Shown: positions 18,484 to 26,654 of the stretch, in pieces
Layout of the letters: each line of letters opens with the position of its first letter
Numbering within the stretch: the stretch's first letter is position 1
Assembly: GCA_014268975.2 (NCBI GenBank)
Contig: CP077096.1
Coordinates: 1,076,501-1,140,500 of the forward strand
Direction: 5' to 3'
DNA from: Pseudomonas wayambapalatensis
Lineage (GTDB): Bacteria; Pseudomonadota; Gammaproteobacteria; Pseudomonadales; Pseudomonadaceae
DNA length: 64,000 nucleotides
Position numbers and translations under genes: made by a program
The notes under the pieces: generated by a model
Database searches by the model: none
Told to the model about the DNA's origin: nothing
Seen by the model: the letters and a program-made list of their open reading frames with translations, nothing else

Positions 18484-18822
18484 ATGCGCAACCTCAGCCT
18501 CACCCGCCAGTGCCTTGGCCTGGTGACCCGCATCGAGTGCAGCATCCGTCCGCTGGCCGGCGACAACGGCATGTGGACCTTGCTGTTTGCCGCCGGCATG
18601 GCCGGTGAGCAGCCTTCGGCGATCAAGGCGCAAGGGCCGTTTCATGGGCCGATGGTGGCCGAATCGGTGATGAACGCCATTGTCGACAGCTTGACCCTGC
18701 ACGGCTACCAGGTGGCCGAAGATCCGCAAATCTGGTGCCTGCACCTGCAGGCGCAATTGCGGCGGATCAATGGCGAGCGTTGTCGCAACCTTGGGGACTA
18801 CCAGTTCCGTCCGGACAATTGA
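18484..18822 (+). CDS. Small conserved hypothetical protein
   Basis: A 112-residue soluble protein with no signal peptide or membrane span. It contains three cysteines and a helical segment AESVMNAIVDSLTLHGYQVAEDPQIWCLHLQAQLRRI. The start ATG 18484 is preceded by GAGGGGACGCCGCC. I recall a similar gene between the Lon-type gene and the UPF0114 gene in other Pseudomonas, so it is probably real; I recognise no family. A short hairpin terminator follows. Confidence 0.75.
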   Translation: MRNLSLTRQCLGLVTRIECSIRPLAGDNGMWTLLFAAGMAGEQPSAIKAQGPFHGPMVAESVMNAIVDSLTLHGYQVAEDPQIWCLHLQAQLRRINGERCRNLGDYQFRPDN

Positions 18823-18829
18823 AGAGGGC

Positions 18830-18855
18830 TCTGCGGCAACCCGCCGCAGACTTTT
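18830..18855 (+). terminator. Hairpin terminator
   Basis: TCTGCGGC, a short loop, then GCCGCAGA followed by CTTTT, 8 bases after the preceding stop. Confidence 0.75.
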
Positions 18856-18921
18856 GCTGTCATAGATGGCTGGCTATACTCGCGCACGCTTTTTCAGTCA
18901 TCTCATGAGCCCCTATCCTCC

Positions 18922-19410
18922 ATGGAACGTATTCTCGAAAACGCGATGTATGCCTCCCGCTGGCTACTCGCTCCGATCTATTTCGGCCTGTCCCTGGGCC
19001 TGCTGGCGCTGGCGCTGAAATTCTTCCAGGAAGTGGTCCACGTCCTGCCCAACGTCTTTGCGCTGAGCGAGGCGGACCTGATCCTCGTGATCCTTTCACT
19101 GATCGACATGTCGCTGGTCGGCGGCCTGTTGGTGATGGTGATGATCTCCGGCTACGAGAACTTCGTTTCGCAACTGGACATCGACGAGAGCAAGGAGAAG
19201 CTCAACTGGCTGGGCAAGATGGATTCTTCTTCGCTGAAGATGAAGGTTGCCGCGTCGATCGTGGCCATTTCCTCGATTCACCTGCTGCGCGTGTTCATGG
19301 ATGCGCAGAACATCTCCACCGACTACCTGATGTGGTACGTGATCATCCACATGACCTTCGTGGTCTCGGCTTTCTGCATGGGTTATCTGGACAAGCTGAC
19401 CAAGCATTGA
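18922..19410 (+). CDS. yqhA: UPF0114 / YqhA family inner-membrane protein
   Basis: A 162-residue integral membrane protein. The N terminus [20 protein letters not shown] is the family signature. Hydrophobic spans lie near 15-38, 53-80, 105-125 and 135-157, with a charged stretch [21 protein letters not shown] between. The family (TIGR00645) is widespread and of unknown function. It is a single gene between two hairpins. Confidence 0.92.
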   Translation: MERILENAMYASRWLLAPIYFGLSLGLLALALKFFQEVVHVLPNVFALSEADLILVILSLIDMSLVGGLLVMVMISGYENFVSQLDIDESKEKLNWLGKMDSSSLKMKVAASIVAISSIHLLRVFMDAQNISTDYLMWYVIIHMTFVVSAFCMGYLDKLTKH

Positions 19411-19420
19411 GTCGGTGAAG

Positions 19421-19449
19421 GCCGTTTCGCGGGTTTACCCGCGAAAGGC
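19421..19449. repeat. Single REP-like hairpin
   Basis: GCCGTTTCGCGGGTTTACCC followed by GCGAAAGGC. It is a one-palindrome relative of the REP pairs seen elsewhere, 10 bases after the yqhA stop, and could also end transcription. Confidence 0.7.
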
Positions 19450-19541
19450 ACGACGCGCCCCGACCGACGGCCCCTTGCCTAATCCCAGCTTCTGTACAAA
19501 AAATGAGCACTCATGCGGGGTTTCCGCAGCGAGGTGCATTC

Positions 19542-19847
19542 ATGAATCTGCATCAGCTCAATTCCGAGGCCAGGGCCGGCCACGTCGATGAACTCAACCT
19601 GATCGCCATCGAAGGTGGTGACTACCTGCTCGAGGCCCGGATCAAGGGTCACGCCCATCCTCTCCACGCCCCCCGCGGAGAGCGCTTGAGGGTGCACTCG
19701 GTCGAAGATGCACGATTGCTCCTGAAAGCCCTGCCGATGCTGTCGATGAATCTGGTGCACTGGTCGGTGCAGGATGAGATGTGCGGCATGGGCAGCCACC
19801 CGGAGGAAGACCTCAAGGTCCCGATGTCCCAGCGTTCGGCCTGGTAG
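19542..19847 (+). CDS. DUF6482-like small protein
   Basis: A 101-residue cytosolic protein (MNLHQLNSEARAGHVDELNL...). The ATG at 19542 has GAGG seven bases upstream and is preferred to one thirteen codons earlier. It has a compact alpha/beta pattern and a C-terminal acidic stretch (HPEEDLKVP). I associate it with the Pseudomonas DUF6482 family, but the match is from memory. It lies 86 bases upstream of the PPIase gene and may share its transcript. Confidence 0.72.
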   Translation: MNLHQLNSEARAGHVDELNLIAIEGGDYLLEARIKGHAHPLHAPRGERLRVHSVEDARLLLKALPMLSMNLVHWSVQDEMCGMGSHPEEDLKVPMSQRSAW

Positions 19848-19933
19848 CTGCTTCGCGCAGCCCCAGTGTGCTAGGCTGCTTGCCCTTTTCACCAAGGGCG
19901 CGGATGCAGTGCGCCCTTAAGCGGAGCAAGCCA

Positions 19934-20551
19934 ATGTCCGAACTCAACCTGTCCACCGACGAATCCCGCGTCAGCTACGGCATCGGCCGTCAGCTGGGCG
20001 GCCAGCTGCGCGACAACCCGCCACCGGGTGTGAGCCTGGAAGCGATCCTGGCCGGCCTGACCGACGCCTTCAACGGTGCCGACAGCCGCGTCAGCGAAGC
20101 CGACCTGTCTGCCAGCTTCAAGGTTATCCGCGAAGTGATGCAGGCCGAAGCTGCCGCCAAGGCCGAGGCCGCCGCCGCCGAGGGCAAGGCCTTCCTGGTC
20201 GAGAACGCCAAGCGTGATGGCATCACCACCCTGGCCTCGGGCCTGCAGTTCGAAGTGCTGACCGCAGGTAGCGGTGCCAAGCCGAGCCGCGAAGACAACG
20301 TGCGTACCCACTACCACGGCACCCTGATCGACGGCACCGTGTTCGACAGCTCCTACGAGCGCGGCCAGCCTGCCGAATTCCCGGTAGGTGGCGTGATCGC
20401 TGGCTGGACCGAGGCGCTGCAACTGATGAACGCGGGCAGCAAATGGCGCCTGTACGTGCCGAGCGAGCTGGCCTATGGCGCGCAAGGCGTTGGTAGCATC
20501 CCGCCGCACAGCGTGCTGGTGTTCGACGTCGAGCTGCTCGACGTTCTGTAA
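19934..20551 (+). CDS. fklB: FKBP-type peptidyl-prolyl cis-trans isomerase (FklB-like)
   Basis: A 205-residue protein. An N-terminal helical dimerisation region (residues about 1-100, with an Ala/Glu-rich helix AEAAAKAEAAAAEGKAFL) precedes an FKBP domain with NVRTHYHGTLIDGTVFDSS, GVIAGWTEALQLM and SIPPHSVLVFDVELL. It catalyses proline isomerisation. There is no signal peptide, so it is cytosolic like FklB rather than periplasmic like FkpA. ATG 19934 has GGAG eight bases upstream. A longer in-frame extension overlaps the previous gene and is rejected. Confidence 0.93.
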   Translation: MSELNLSTDESRVSYGIGRQLGGQLRDNPPPGVSLEAILAGLTDAFNGADSRVSEADLSASFKVIREVMQAEAAAKAEAAAAEGKAFLVENAKRDGITTLASGLQFEVLTAGSGAKPSREDNVRTHYHGTLIDGTVFDSSYERGQPAEFPVGGVIAGWTEALQLMNAGSKWRLYVPSELAYGAQGVGSIPPHSVLVFDVELLDVL

Positions 20552-20566
20552 GACTGCGTCGTCTTC

Positions 20567-20698
20567 ATCGCGGGACCAGCCCGCTCCCACATGTGCCCTG
20601 CAGGCTCTAATGCGCAGGTGTACTGGTGGGAGCAACTGTCTTGTTCAAAATCTAAAGACCAGCCCAATCCCTGTGGGAGCGGGCTTGTCCCGCGAAGA
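20567..20698. repeat. REP palindromes, paired with a long spacer
   Basis: ATCGCGGGACCAGCCCGCTC at the left and TGTGGGAGCGGGCTTGTCCC...GCGAA at the right, in opposite orientation about 80 bases apart, with a GGTGGGAGCAACTGTCTTGT remnant between. The variant core GGACCAG/CTTGTCC differs from the commoner GGCAAG/CTTGCC type. Confidence 0.8.
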
Positions 20699-20715
20699 GG
20701 CCGGTAATGCCGGCC

Positions 20716-20961
20716 TCAATTCCAATCCGTTCCCCCTGGGCGCAACGCCCGCGCATAGCAGAACAGAAACAGATTCCTCACCAGCTCCTTAAGTACCCCA
20801 GGCTCGCTCGAGCTCAGGCCGTTGAGGTCCAGGTCGCCCTGGTCACGCAGTTCGTCGAGTGCTTCTTCCTCGAGCACGGCACAGACTTCGCCGGTCTCGC
20901 GATGGAGGATGCGCAGGTAGGGATGGGGGCGGTCGAGCCAGGCGTCGATCAGGTAGGTCAT
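20716..20961 (-). CDS. Small iron-regulated conserved protein (PA4570-like)
   Basis: An 81-residue acidic protein, MTYLIDAWLDRPHPYLRILH..., with ATG 20961 and AAGGAGA six bases upstream. A Fur-box-like sequence lies directly before it. Position beside ispB/rplU and between fklB and ispB matches P. aeruginosa PA4570, which I recall as induced by iron starvation. It contains two cysteines and a predicted helix near EEEALDELRDQ. No domain of known function is recognised. Regulation by Fur is an inference from the box. Confidence 0.85.
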   Translation of the reverse strand: MTYLIDAWLDRPHPYLRILHRETGEVCAVLEEEALDELRDQGDLDLNGLSSSEPGVLKELVRNLFLFCYARALRPGGTDWN

Positions 20962-20989
20962 GGCTATTCTCCTTGGAAAACTTTCCAAT

Positions 20990-21008
20990 GAGAATAATTC
21001 TTATTATC
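20990..21008. promoter_or_regulatory. Fur-box-like operator
   Basis: GAGAATAATTCTTATTATC matches the 19-bp consensus GATAATGATAATCATTATC at 14 positions. It lies 29-47 bases upstream of the start codon of the PA4570-like gene, where it would block transcription when iron is plentiful. Confidence 0.8.
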
Positions 21009-21107
21009 AAAATAGCAAGTGACTATTGGATTAATTCTGCCAAAGGGTGCAGATGATCCTGTTGCAGGATCTGTCAGGGCCACCCGAGGGCGGCCCTGCA
21101 AATAGCC

Positions 21108-21449
21108 TCAGACCTTGCGCACGAACTCGGACTTGAGCTTCATCGCGCCGATGCCGTCGATCTTGCAATCGATGTCGTGATCGCCGTCGCACAGGCGGAT
21201 GTTCTTGACCTTGGTGCCGACCTTGACCACCAGCGAAGAGCCCTTGACCTTGAGGTCCTTGATCACGGTGACGGTGTCGCCATCCTGCAGGACGTTGCCG
21301 ACCGAATCCTTTTTCACCACGTCATCGCTGTTCGCCTCGGCGTCGCCGATGGCCGACCATTCGTGGGCGCATTCGGGGCAGATCAGTTGGGTGCCATCCT
21401 CGTAGGTGTATTCGGAGTTGCAGGCGGGGCAGGGCGGCAAAGTGCTCAC
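21108..21449 (-). CDS. yjdM: Zinc-ribbon protein YjdM (PhnA family)
   Basis: A 113-residue protein. The N-terminal zinc ribbon has CPACNSEY and CPECAHEW (two CxxC pairs, residues about 7-28), and the C-terminal PhnA domain has [17 protein letters not shown] and [10 protein letters not shown]. It was named from the E. coli phn region but is not required for phosphonate breakdown; its role is unclear. The GTG start at 21449 has AAGGA six bases upstream. It is a single gene. Confidence 0.93.
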   Translation of the reverse strand: MSTLPPCPACNSEYTYEDGTQLICPECAHEWSAIGDAEANSDDVVKKDSVGNVLQDGDTVTVIKDLKVKGSSLVVKVGTKVKNIRLCDGDHDIDCKIDGIGAMKLKSEFVRKV

Positions 21450-21532
21450 TTCGGTTCCTTGGTGTACAGAGGGTTAAAGGCGCACATTGTATAAGGTTTT
21501 GCGGCGAAAATGTTTTTTGTCCGCACAAAAGC

Positions 21533-21605
21533 ATTCGCGGGCAAGCCCGCTCCCACAAAAGGCCTGATGTACTTGGGCCCTGTGGGAGCGGGCTTGCCCG
21601 CGAAT
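21533..21605. repeat. Paired REP palindromes (REPIN-like)
   Basis: ATTCGCGGGCAAGCCCGCTC...CACA and its inverse TGTGGGAGCGGGCTTGCCCG...CGAAT with a 23-base spacer, between yjdM and the 3' end of ispB. Confidence 0.92.
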
Positions 21606-21622
21606 GAAGACGATGCGATCTA

Positions 21623-22591
21623 TCAGTGCGTACGCGCGACCGCGAACTCGCTCAGCTCGACCAGCGCATCACGATATTCGCTCGCCGGCAGCACTTCCAG
21701 GCAGGCGATGGCACGGGCGACGTAGTCGCGGGCCATCTGTGCGGTGTAGTCGAGCGCGCCGGAGGCTTCGACGGCGATGCGGATCTGCTCGAGGTCTTCC
21801 AGGCCACCCTTCTGGATGGCCTGGCGCACCAGCGCCGCCTGCTCTGGCGTGCCTTCGCGCATGGTGTAGATCAGCGGCAGGGTAGGCTTGCCTTCGGCCA
21901 GGTCGTCGCCGACGTTCTTGCCCAGGGTTTCGGAGTCGCCCTTGTAGTCGAGCAGGTCATCGACCAGCTGGAAGGCCACGCCCAGGTGGTCGCCGAAGGT
22001 ACGCAGGGCCTCGCGCTGTTCGTCGCTGGCGCCGGCCAGCGCCGCGGCGCTGTGGGTCGAGGCTTCGAAGAGCATGGCGGTCTTGCCGCGGATGACGTCC
22101 ATGTACACCTCTTCGGTGGTGCTGGCATCGCGCACGCGCGACAGTTGCAGCACTTCACCCTCGGCGATCACCCGGGTGGCCTTGGAGAGGATCTGCATGA
22201 CCGGCATCGAGCCCAGTTCGACCATCATCTCGAACGAGCGCGAATAGAGGAAGTCGCCGACCAGCACGCTCGGGGCGTTGCCCCACAGGGCGTTGGCGGT
22301 GGAGCGGCCGCGGCGCATGCCGGACATGTCGACCACATCGTCGTGCAGCAGGGTGGCGGTGTGCAGGAATTCGATGGTCGCGGCCAGCAGGCGCAGGTCG
22401 TCGCCTTCGCGGCCCAGGGCCTTGCCGCACAGCAGCACCAGCAATGGGCGCAGGCGCTTGCCACCAGCGGATGTGATATAGTCGCCGATCTTCGATACCA
22501 GCGGCACGCGCGAGGTCAGCTGCTTCTTGATGATCTCGTCGACGGCGCTGAAATCGTCAGCTACCGCGCGGTAGAAGGATTGGGGTTGCAT
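21623..22591 (-). CDS. ispB: Octaprenyl diphosphate synthase
   Basis: A 322-residue trans-polyprenyl synthase that makes the side chain of ubiquinone. The two aspartate-rich motifs are present: DDVVD at 84-88 and LVDDLLDY near 210. [16 protein letters not shown] is the substrate-binding region. ATG 22591 is chosen because GGAG lies six bases upstream; an ATG four codons earlier lacks a ribosome-binding site. It is divergent from rplU, the standard arrangement in gammaproteobacteria. Confidence 0.96.
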   Translation of the reverse strand: MQPQSFYRAVADDFSAVDEIIKKQLTSRVPLVSKIGDYITSAGGKRLRPLLVLLCGKALGREGDDLRLLAATIEFLHTATLLHDDVVDMSGMRRGRSTANALWGNAPSVLVGDFLYSRSFEMMVELGSMPVMQILSKATRVIAEGEVLQLSRVRDASTTEEVYMDVIRGKTAMLFEASTHSAAALAGASDEQREALRTFGDHLGVAFQLVDDLLDYKGDSETLGKNVGDDLAEGKPTLPLIYTMREGTPEQAALVRQAIQKGGLEDLEQIRIAVEASGALDYTAQMARDYVARAIACLEVLPASEYRDALVELSEFAVARTH

Positions 22592-22676
22592 CGGCTGCTC
22601 CATTGAGGTTGCGCGGCATGCTAGGTCGCGGGTCCCGGTGTGTCAAGGCGCGCTGCCTGCACCCTCGGGGCGGCAC

Positions 22677-22705
22677 TTGCAAGGCTTTGCCGGGTTGCGT
22701 ACAAT
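22677..22705 (+). promoter_or_regulatory. Sigma-70-type promoter for rplU-rpmA
   Basis: TTGCAA (-35), 17 bases, TACAAT (-10). It lies 131 bases before the rplU start, leaving a long leader in which autoregulation could act. Confidence 0.65.
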
Positions 22706-22835
22706 CGCGCACCCTAACTTCCTGGGCAGCACCTGCCTTACGCAATTGCACCGGGCCGTTCCAGCCTTGTGCAGCCATGCCAGCCAATACTCATCATATA
22801 AAGCGCTGGGTGAGCAGGATTATCGGAGATTCAAA

Positions 22836-23150
22836 ATGTCCTACGCAGTAATCGTTACCGGCGGCAAGCAGTACAAAGTCGCTGAAGGTGAATTCCTCAA
22901 GATCGAGAAACTGGAAGTCGCCACTGGCGAATCCGTGACTTTCGATCGCGTTCTGCTGGTTGCCAACGGTGAAGAAGTCACCATCGGTGCTCCAGTCGTC
23001 GCTGGCGCCAAAGTAGTGGCCGAAGTGGTTTCGCAAGGCCGCCACGACAAGGTTCGCATCATCAAGTTCCGTCGTCGTAAGCACCACATGAAGCGCATGG
23101 GCCACCGCCAGTGGTTCACCGAGATCAAAATCACCGGTATCCAGGCTTAA
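22836..23150 (+). CDS. rplU: 50S ribosomal protein L21
   Basis: A 104-residue protein with [18 protein letters not shown] at the start and [18 protein letters not shown] near the end, both diagnostic for L21. ATG 22836 has CGGAG eight to twelve bases upstream. It is the first gene of the rplU-rpmA pair. Confidence 0.98.
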   Translation: MSYAVIVTGGKQYKVAEGEFLKIEKLEVATGESVTFDRVLLVANGEEVTIGAPVVAGAKVVAEVVSQGRHDKVRIIKFRRRKHHMKRMGHRQWFTEIKITGIQA

Positions 23151-23188
23151 TCCCCTAGGTCCCCTGAATTTATTTGGAGAATTGAACC

Positions 23189-23446
23189 ATGGCTCACAAG
23201 AAGGCTGGTGGTAGTACTCGTAACGGTCGCGACTCAGAATCGAAACGCCTTGGCGTGAAGATGTATGGCGGCCAGGTTATCAAGCCGGGCAACATCATCG
23301 TCCGTCAGCGCGGCACCGAATTCCACGCTGGCTACGGCGTTGGCATGGGCAAGGATCACACCCTGTTCGCCAAAATCGACGGCGTGATCAAGTTCGAGAA
23401 GAAAGGCGAGTTCAACCGCCGTTACGTGAGCATCGTCGCCGCTTAA
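23189..23446 (+). CDS. rpmA: 50S ribosomal protein L27
   Basis: An 85-residue protein beginning [20 protein letters not shown], the L27 N terminus that reaches toward the peptidyl-transferase centre. It has no cleavable N-terminal extension of the Firmicutes type. It follows rplU after 38 bases, with TTTGGAG before the start. Confidence 0.98.
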   Translation: MAHKKAGGSTRNGRDSESKRLGVKMYGGQVIKPGNIIVRQRGTEFHAGYGVGMGKDHTLFAKIDGVIKFEKKGEFNRRYVSIVAA

Positions 23447-23463
23447 TCGCGACGTCGCTCCAG

Positions 23464-23490
23464 AAGCCCCGTCATGCGACGGGGCTTTTT
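23464..23490 (+). terminator. Rho-independent terminator after rpmA
   Basis: AAGCCCCGTC, a short loop, GACGGGGCTTTTT, 18 bases after the rpmA stop. It separates rplU-rpmA from obgE. Confidence 0.92.
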
Positions 23491-23633
23491 CGTTTGTGGT
23501 GAGCCTCTTGCAAAGCTGTTTGTCTGGGCTGCCGGCGTTGGTTTCTGATGGTACGGGGCCGCCGCGCTCATTTTTGCAAGAGCCTCAGGGTTTTCTGGTT
23601 TTCAGCTCGTCGTCCGACGAGAGGCGGTTTTGA

Positions 23634-24857
<1,224 letters not shown>

Positions 24858-24874
24858 CCGGTTGCAGTACACTG

Positions 24875-24900
24875 AACGCCGCTCAAATGAGCGGCGTTTT
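24875..24900 (+). terminator. Hairpin terminator between obgE and proB
   Basis: AACGCCGCTC, loop, GAGCGGCGTTTT. It lies 18 bases after obgE and 36 before proB. Confidence 0.8.
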
Positions 24901-24935
24901 GGTATCTACAGATTCGACATAGGTTGGAAGAGAAG

Positions 24936-26054
24936 ATGCGAAGCAAGGTGACGGGCGCCAAGCGCTGGGTCGTGAAGATCGGCAGTGCGCTGCTGACCGC
25001 CGATGGCAAGGGCCTCGACCGTGGTGCGATGGCAGTCTGGGTCGAGCAGATGGTCGCACTGCGTGAAGCGGGCGTGGAACTGGTACTGGTCTCCTCAGGG
25101 GCCGTGGCCGCAGGCATGAGCCAGCTGGGCTGGACCACGCGACCGAGTGCGATGAACGAGCTGCAGGCTGCCGCTTCGCTCGGCCAGATGCGCTTGGTGC
25201 AGGCCTGGGAGTCGAGCTTCGGCGAGCACGGCAAGCACACCGCGCAGATCCTCCTGACCCACGACGACCTTTCCGACCGCAAGCGTTACCTCAATGCCCG
25301 CAGCACCCTGCGTACCCTGGTCGACCTGGGCGTGGTGCCGGTGATCAACGAGAACGACACCGTGGTCACCGACGAGATCCGCTTCGGCGACAACGACACC
25401 CTCGCCGCGCTGGTGGCCAACCTGGTCGAGGCCGACCTGCTGGTGATCCTTACCGACCGCGACGGCATGTTCGACGCCGACCCGCGCAACAACCCCGAAG
25501 CCCAACTGATCTACGAAGCCCGCGCCGACGATCCGTCGCTCGACGCCGTGGCGGGCGGCACCGGTGGCGCCCTGGGGCGCGGTGGCATGCAGACCAAGCT
25601 GCGTGCTGCGCGCCTGGCCGCGCGCTCCGGTGCCCACACCATCATCATCGGTGGCCGTATCGAGCGCGTGCTGGACCGCCTGAAGGCTGGCGAACGCCTG
25701 GGCACCTTGCTGTCGCCTGAGCGTGGCATGCTCGCCGCGCGCAAGCAGTGGCTGGCTGGCCACCTGCAGACCCGCGGCACCCTGGTGCTCGATGCCGGCG
25801 CTGTGAAGGCCCTGCGCGAATCGAACAAGAGCCTGTTGCCGGTCGGCGTGAAGACTGTGCAGGGCAGCTTCCGCCGTGGCGAAATGGTGGTCTGCGTCGG
25901 CCCCGATGGCCTGGAAGTGGCCCGTGGCCTGGCCAACTACAGCGCCCTGGAGGCGCAGAAGATCATCGGCCAGCCGTCGGACGCCATCGAAAGCCTGCTG
26001 GGCTACAGCGCCGAGCCTGAGCTGGTGCACCGTGACAACCTGGTTCTGGTCTGA
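24936..26054 (+). CDS. proB: Glutamate 5-kinase
   Basis: A 372-residue protein: amino-acid kinase domain followed by a C-terminal PUA domain (from about residue 275). It phosphorylates glutamate in the first step of proline synthesis. Motifs: [29 protein letters not shown], and [19 protein letters not shown] 24936 follows GGAAGAGAAG and gives the normal family length; a TTG four codons upstream is not needed. Feedback inhibition by proline is a family property. Confidence 0.96.
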   Translation: MRSKVTGAKRWVVKIGSALLTADGKGLDRGAMAVWVEQMVALREAGVELVLVSSGAVAAGMSQLGWTTRPSAMNELQAAASLGQMRLVQAWESSFGEHGKHTAQILLTHDDLSDRKRYLNARSTLRTLVDLGVVPVINENDTVVTDEIRFGDNDTLAALVANLVEADLLVILTDRDGMFDADPRNNPEAQLIYEARADDPSLDAVAGGTGGALGRGGMQTKLRAARLAARSGAHTIIIGGRIERVLDRLKAGERLGTLLSPERGMLAARKQWLAGHLQTRGTLVLDAGAVKALRESNKSLLPVGVKTVQGSFRRGEMVVCVGPDGLEVARGLANYSALEAQKIIGQPSDAIESLLGYSAEPELVHRDNLVLV

Positions 26055-26065
26055 AGGAGACGCCC

Positions 26066-26527
26066 GTGCTGAAAAGGATGTTTGCCGTGGCAGCGTTGAT
26101 GCTGCCGATGCTGGCCGGTGCCGAGGAAATCGGCCAGGTGTCCACCGTGTTCAAGTTCCTTGGGCCCAACGATCGTATCGTGGTCGAAGCGTTCGACGAC
26201 CCCAAGGTCGAGGGCGTGACCTGCTACCTGTCGCGGGCCAAGACCGGCGGCGTTAAGGGTGGGCTGGGGTTGGCGGAAGACCGCGCGGAGGCATCGATCG
26301 CCTGCCGTCAGGTCGGGCCGATCAACTTCAAGGGTGAGCTCAAGGATGGCGAGGAGGTGTTCAAGGAACGCACCTCGCTGGTGTTCAAGACCATGCAGGT
26401 GGTGCGTTTTCTCGACAAGAAGCGCAACACGCTGGTGTACCTGGTGTACAGCGACCGGATAGTCGAAGGTAGCCCGCAGAATGCGGTGACGGCGATTCCG
26501 ATTCTGCCTTGGGCGCATGCCCAATAA
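26066..26527 (+). CDS. creA: CreA family periplasmic protein
   Basis: A 153-residue protein with signal peptide [23 protein letters not shown] and the CreA core [38 protein letters not shown], here read in parts. Two conserved cysteines (TCYL, IACRQ) likely pair. GTG 26066 has AAGGAGA overlapping the proB stop, so translation is coupled to proB. The function of CreA is unknown, apart from its name from the E. coli cre locus. Confidence 0.92.
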   Translation: MLKRMFAVAALMLPMLAGAEEIGQVSTVFKFLGPNDRIVVEAFDDPKVEGVTCYLSRAKTGGVKGGLGLAEDRAEASIACRQVGPINFKGELKDGEEVFKERTSLVFKTMQVVRFLDKKRNTLVYLVYSDRIVEGSPQNAVTAIPILPWAHAQ

Positions 26528-26544
26528 ACGACGCAGCTCCTCCC

Positions 26545-26637
26545 CCTGTGGGAGCGGGCTTGCCCCGCGATAGGGCCCGACCTGGCGGCGAGGTTGCCAA
26601 GTCGGGCCCTATCGCGGGGCAAGCCCGCTCCTACAGG
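26545..26637. repeat. Long inverted repeat with REP arms
   Basis: CCTGTGGGAGCGGGCTTGCC...CGATAGGGCCCGACCTGGC is matched by its near-exact inverse, ending CCCGCTCCTACAGG. The match continues inward to a loop of only about a dozen bases, so the two REPs form one stem of roughly 40 bp. It lies between convergent creA and mksB and could stop transcription in both directions. Confidence 0.88.
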
Positions 26638-26654
26638 AATGGGCCGCGGTTGCC

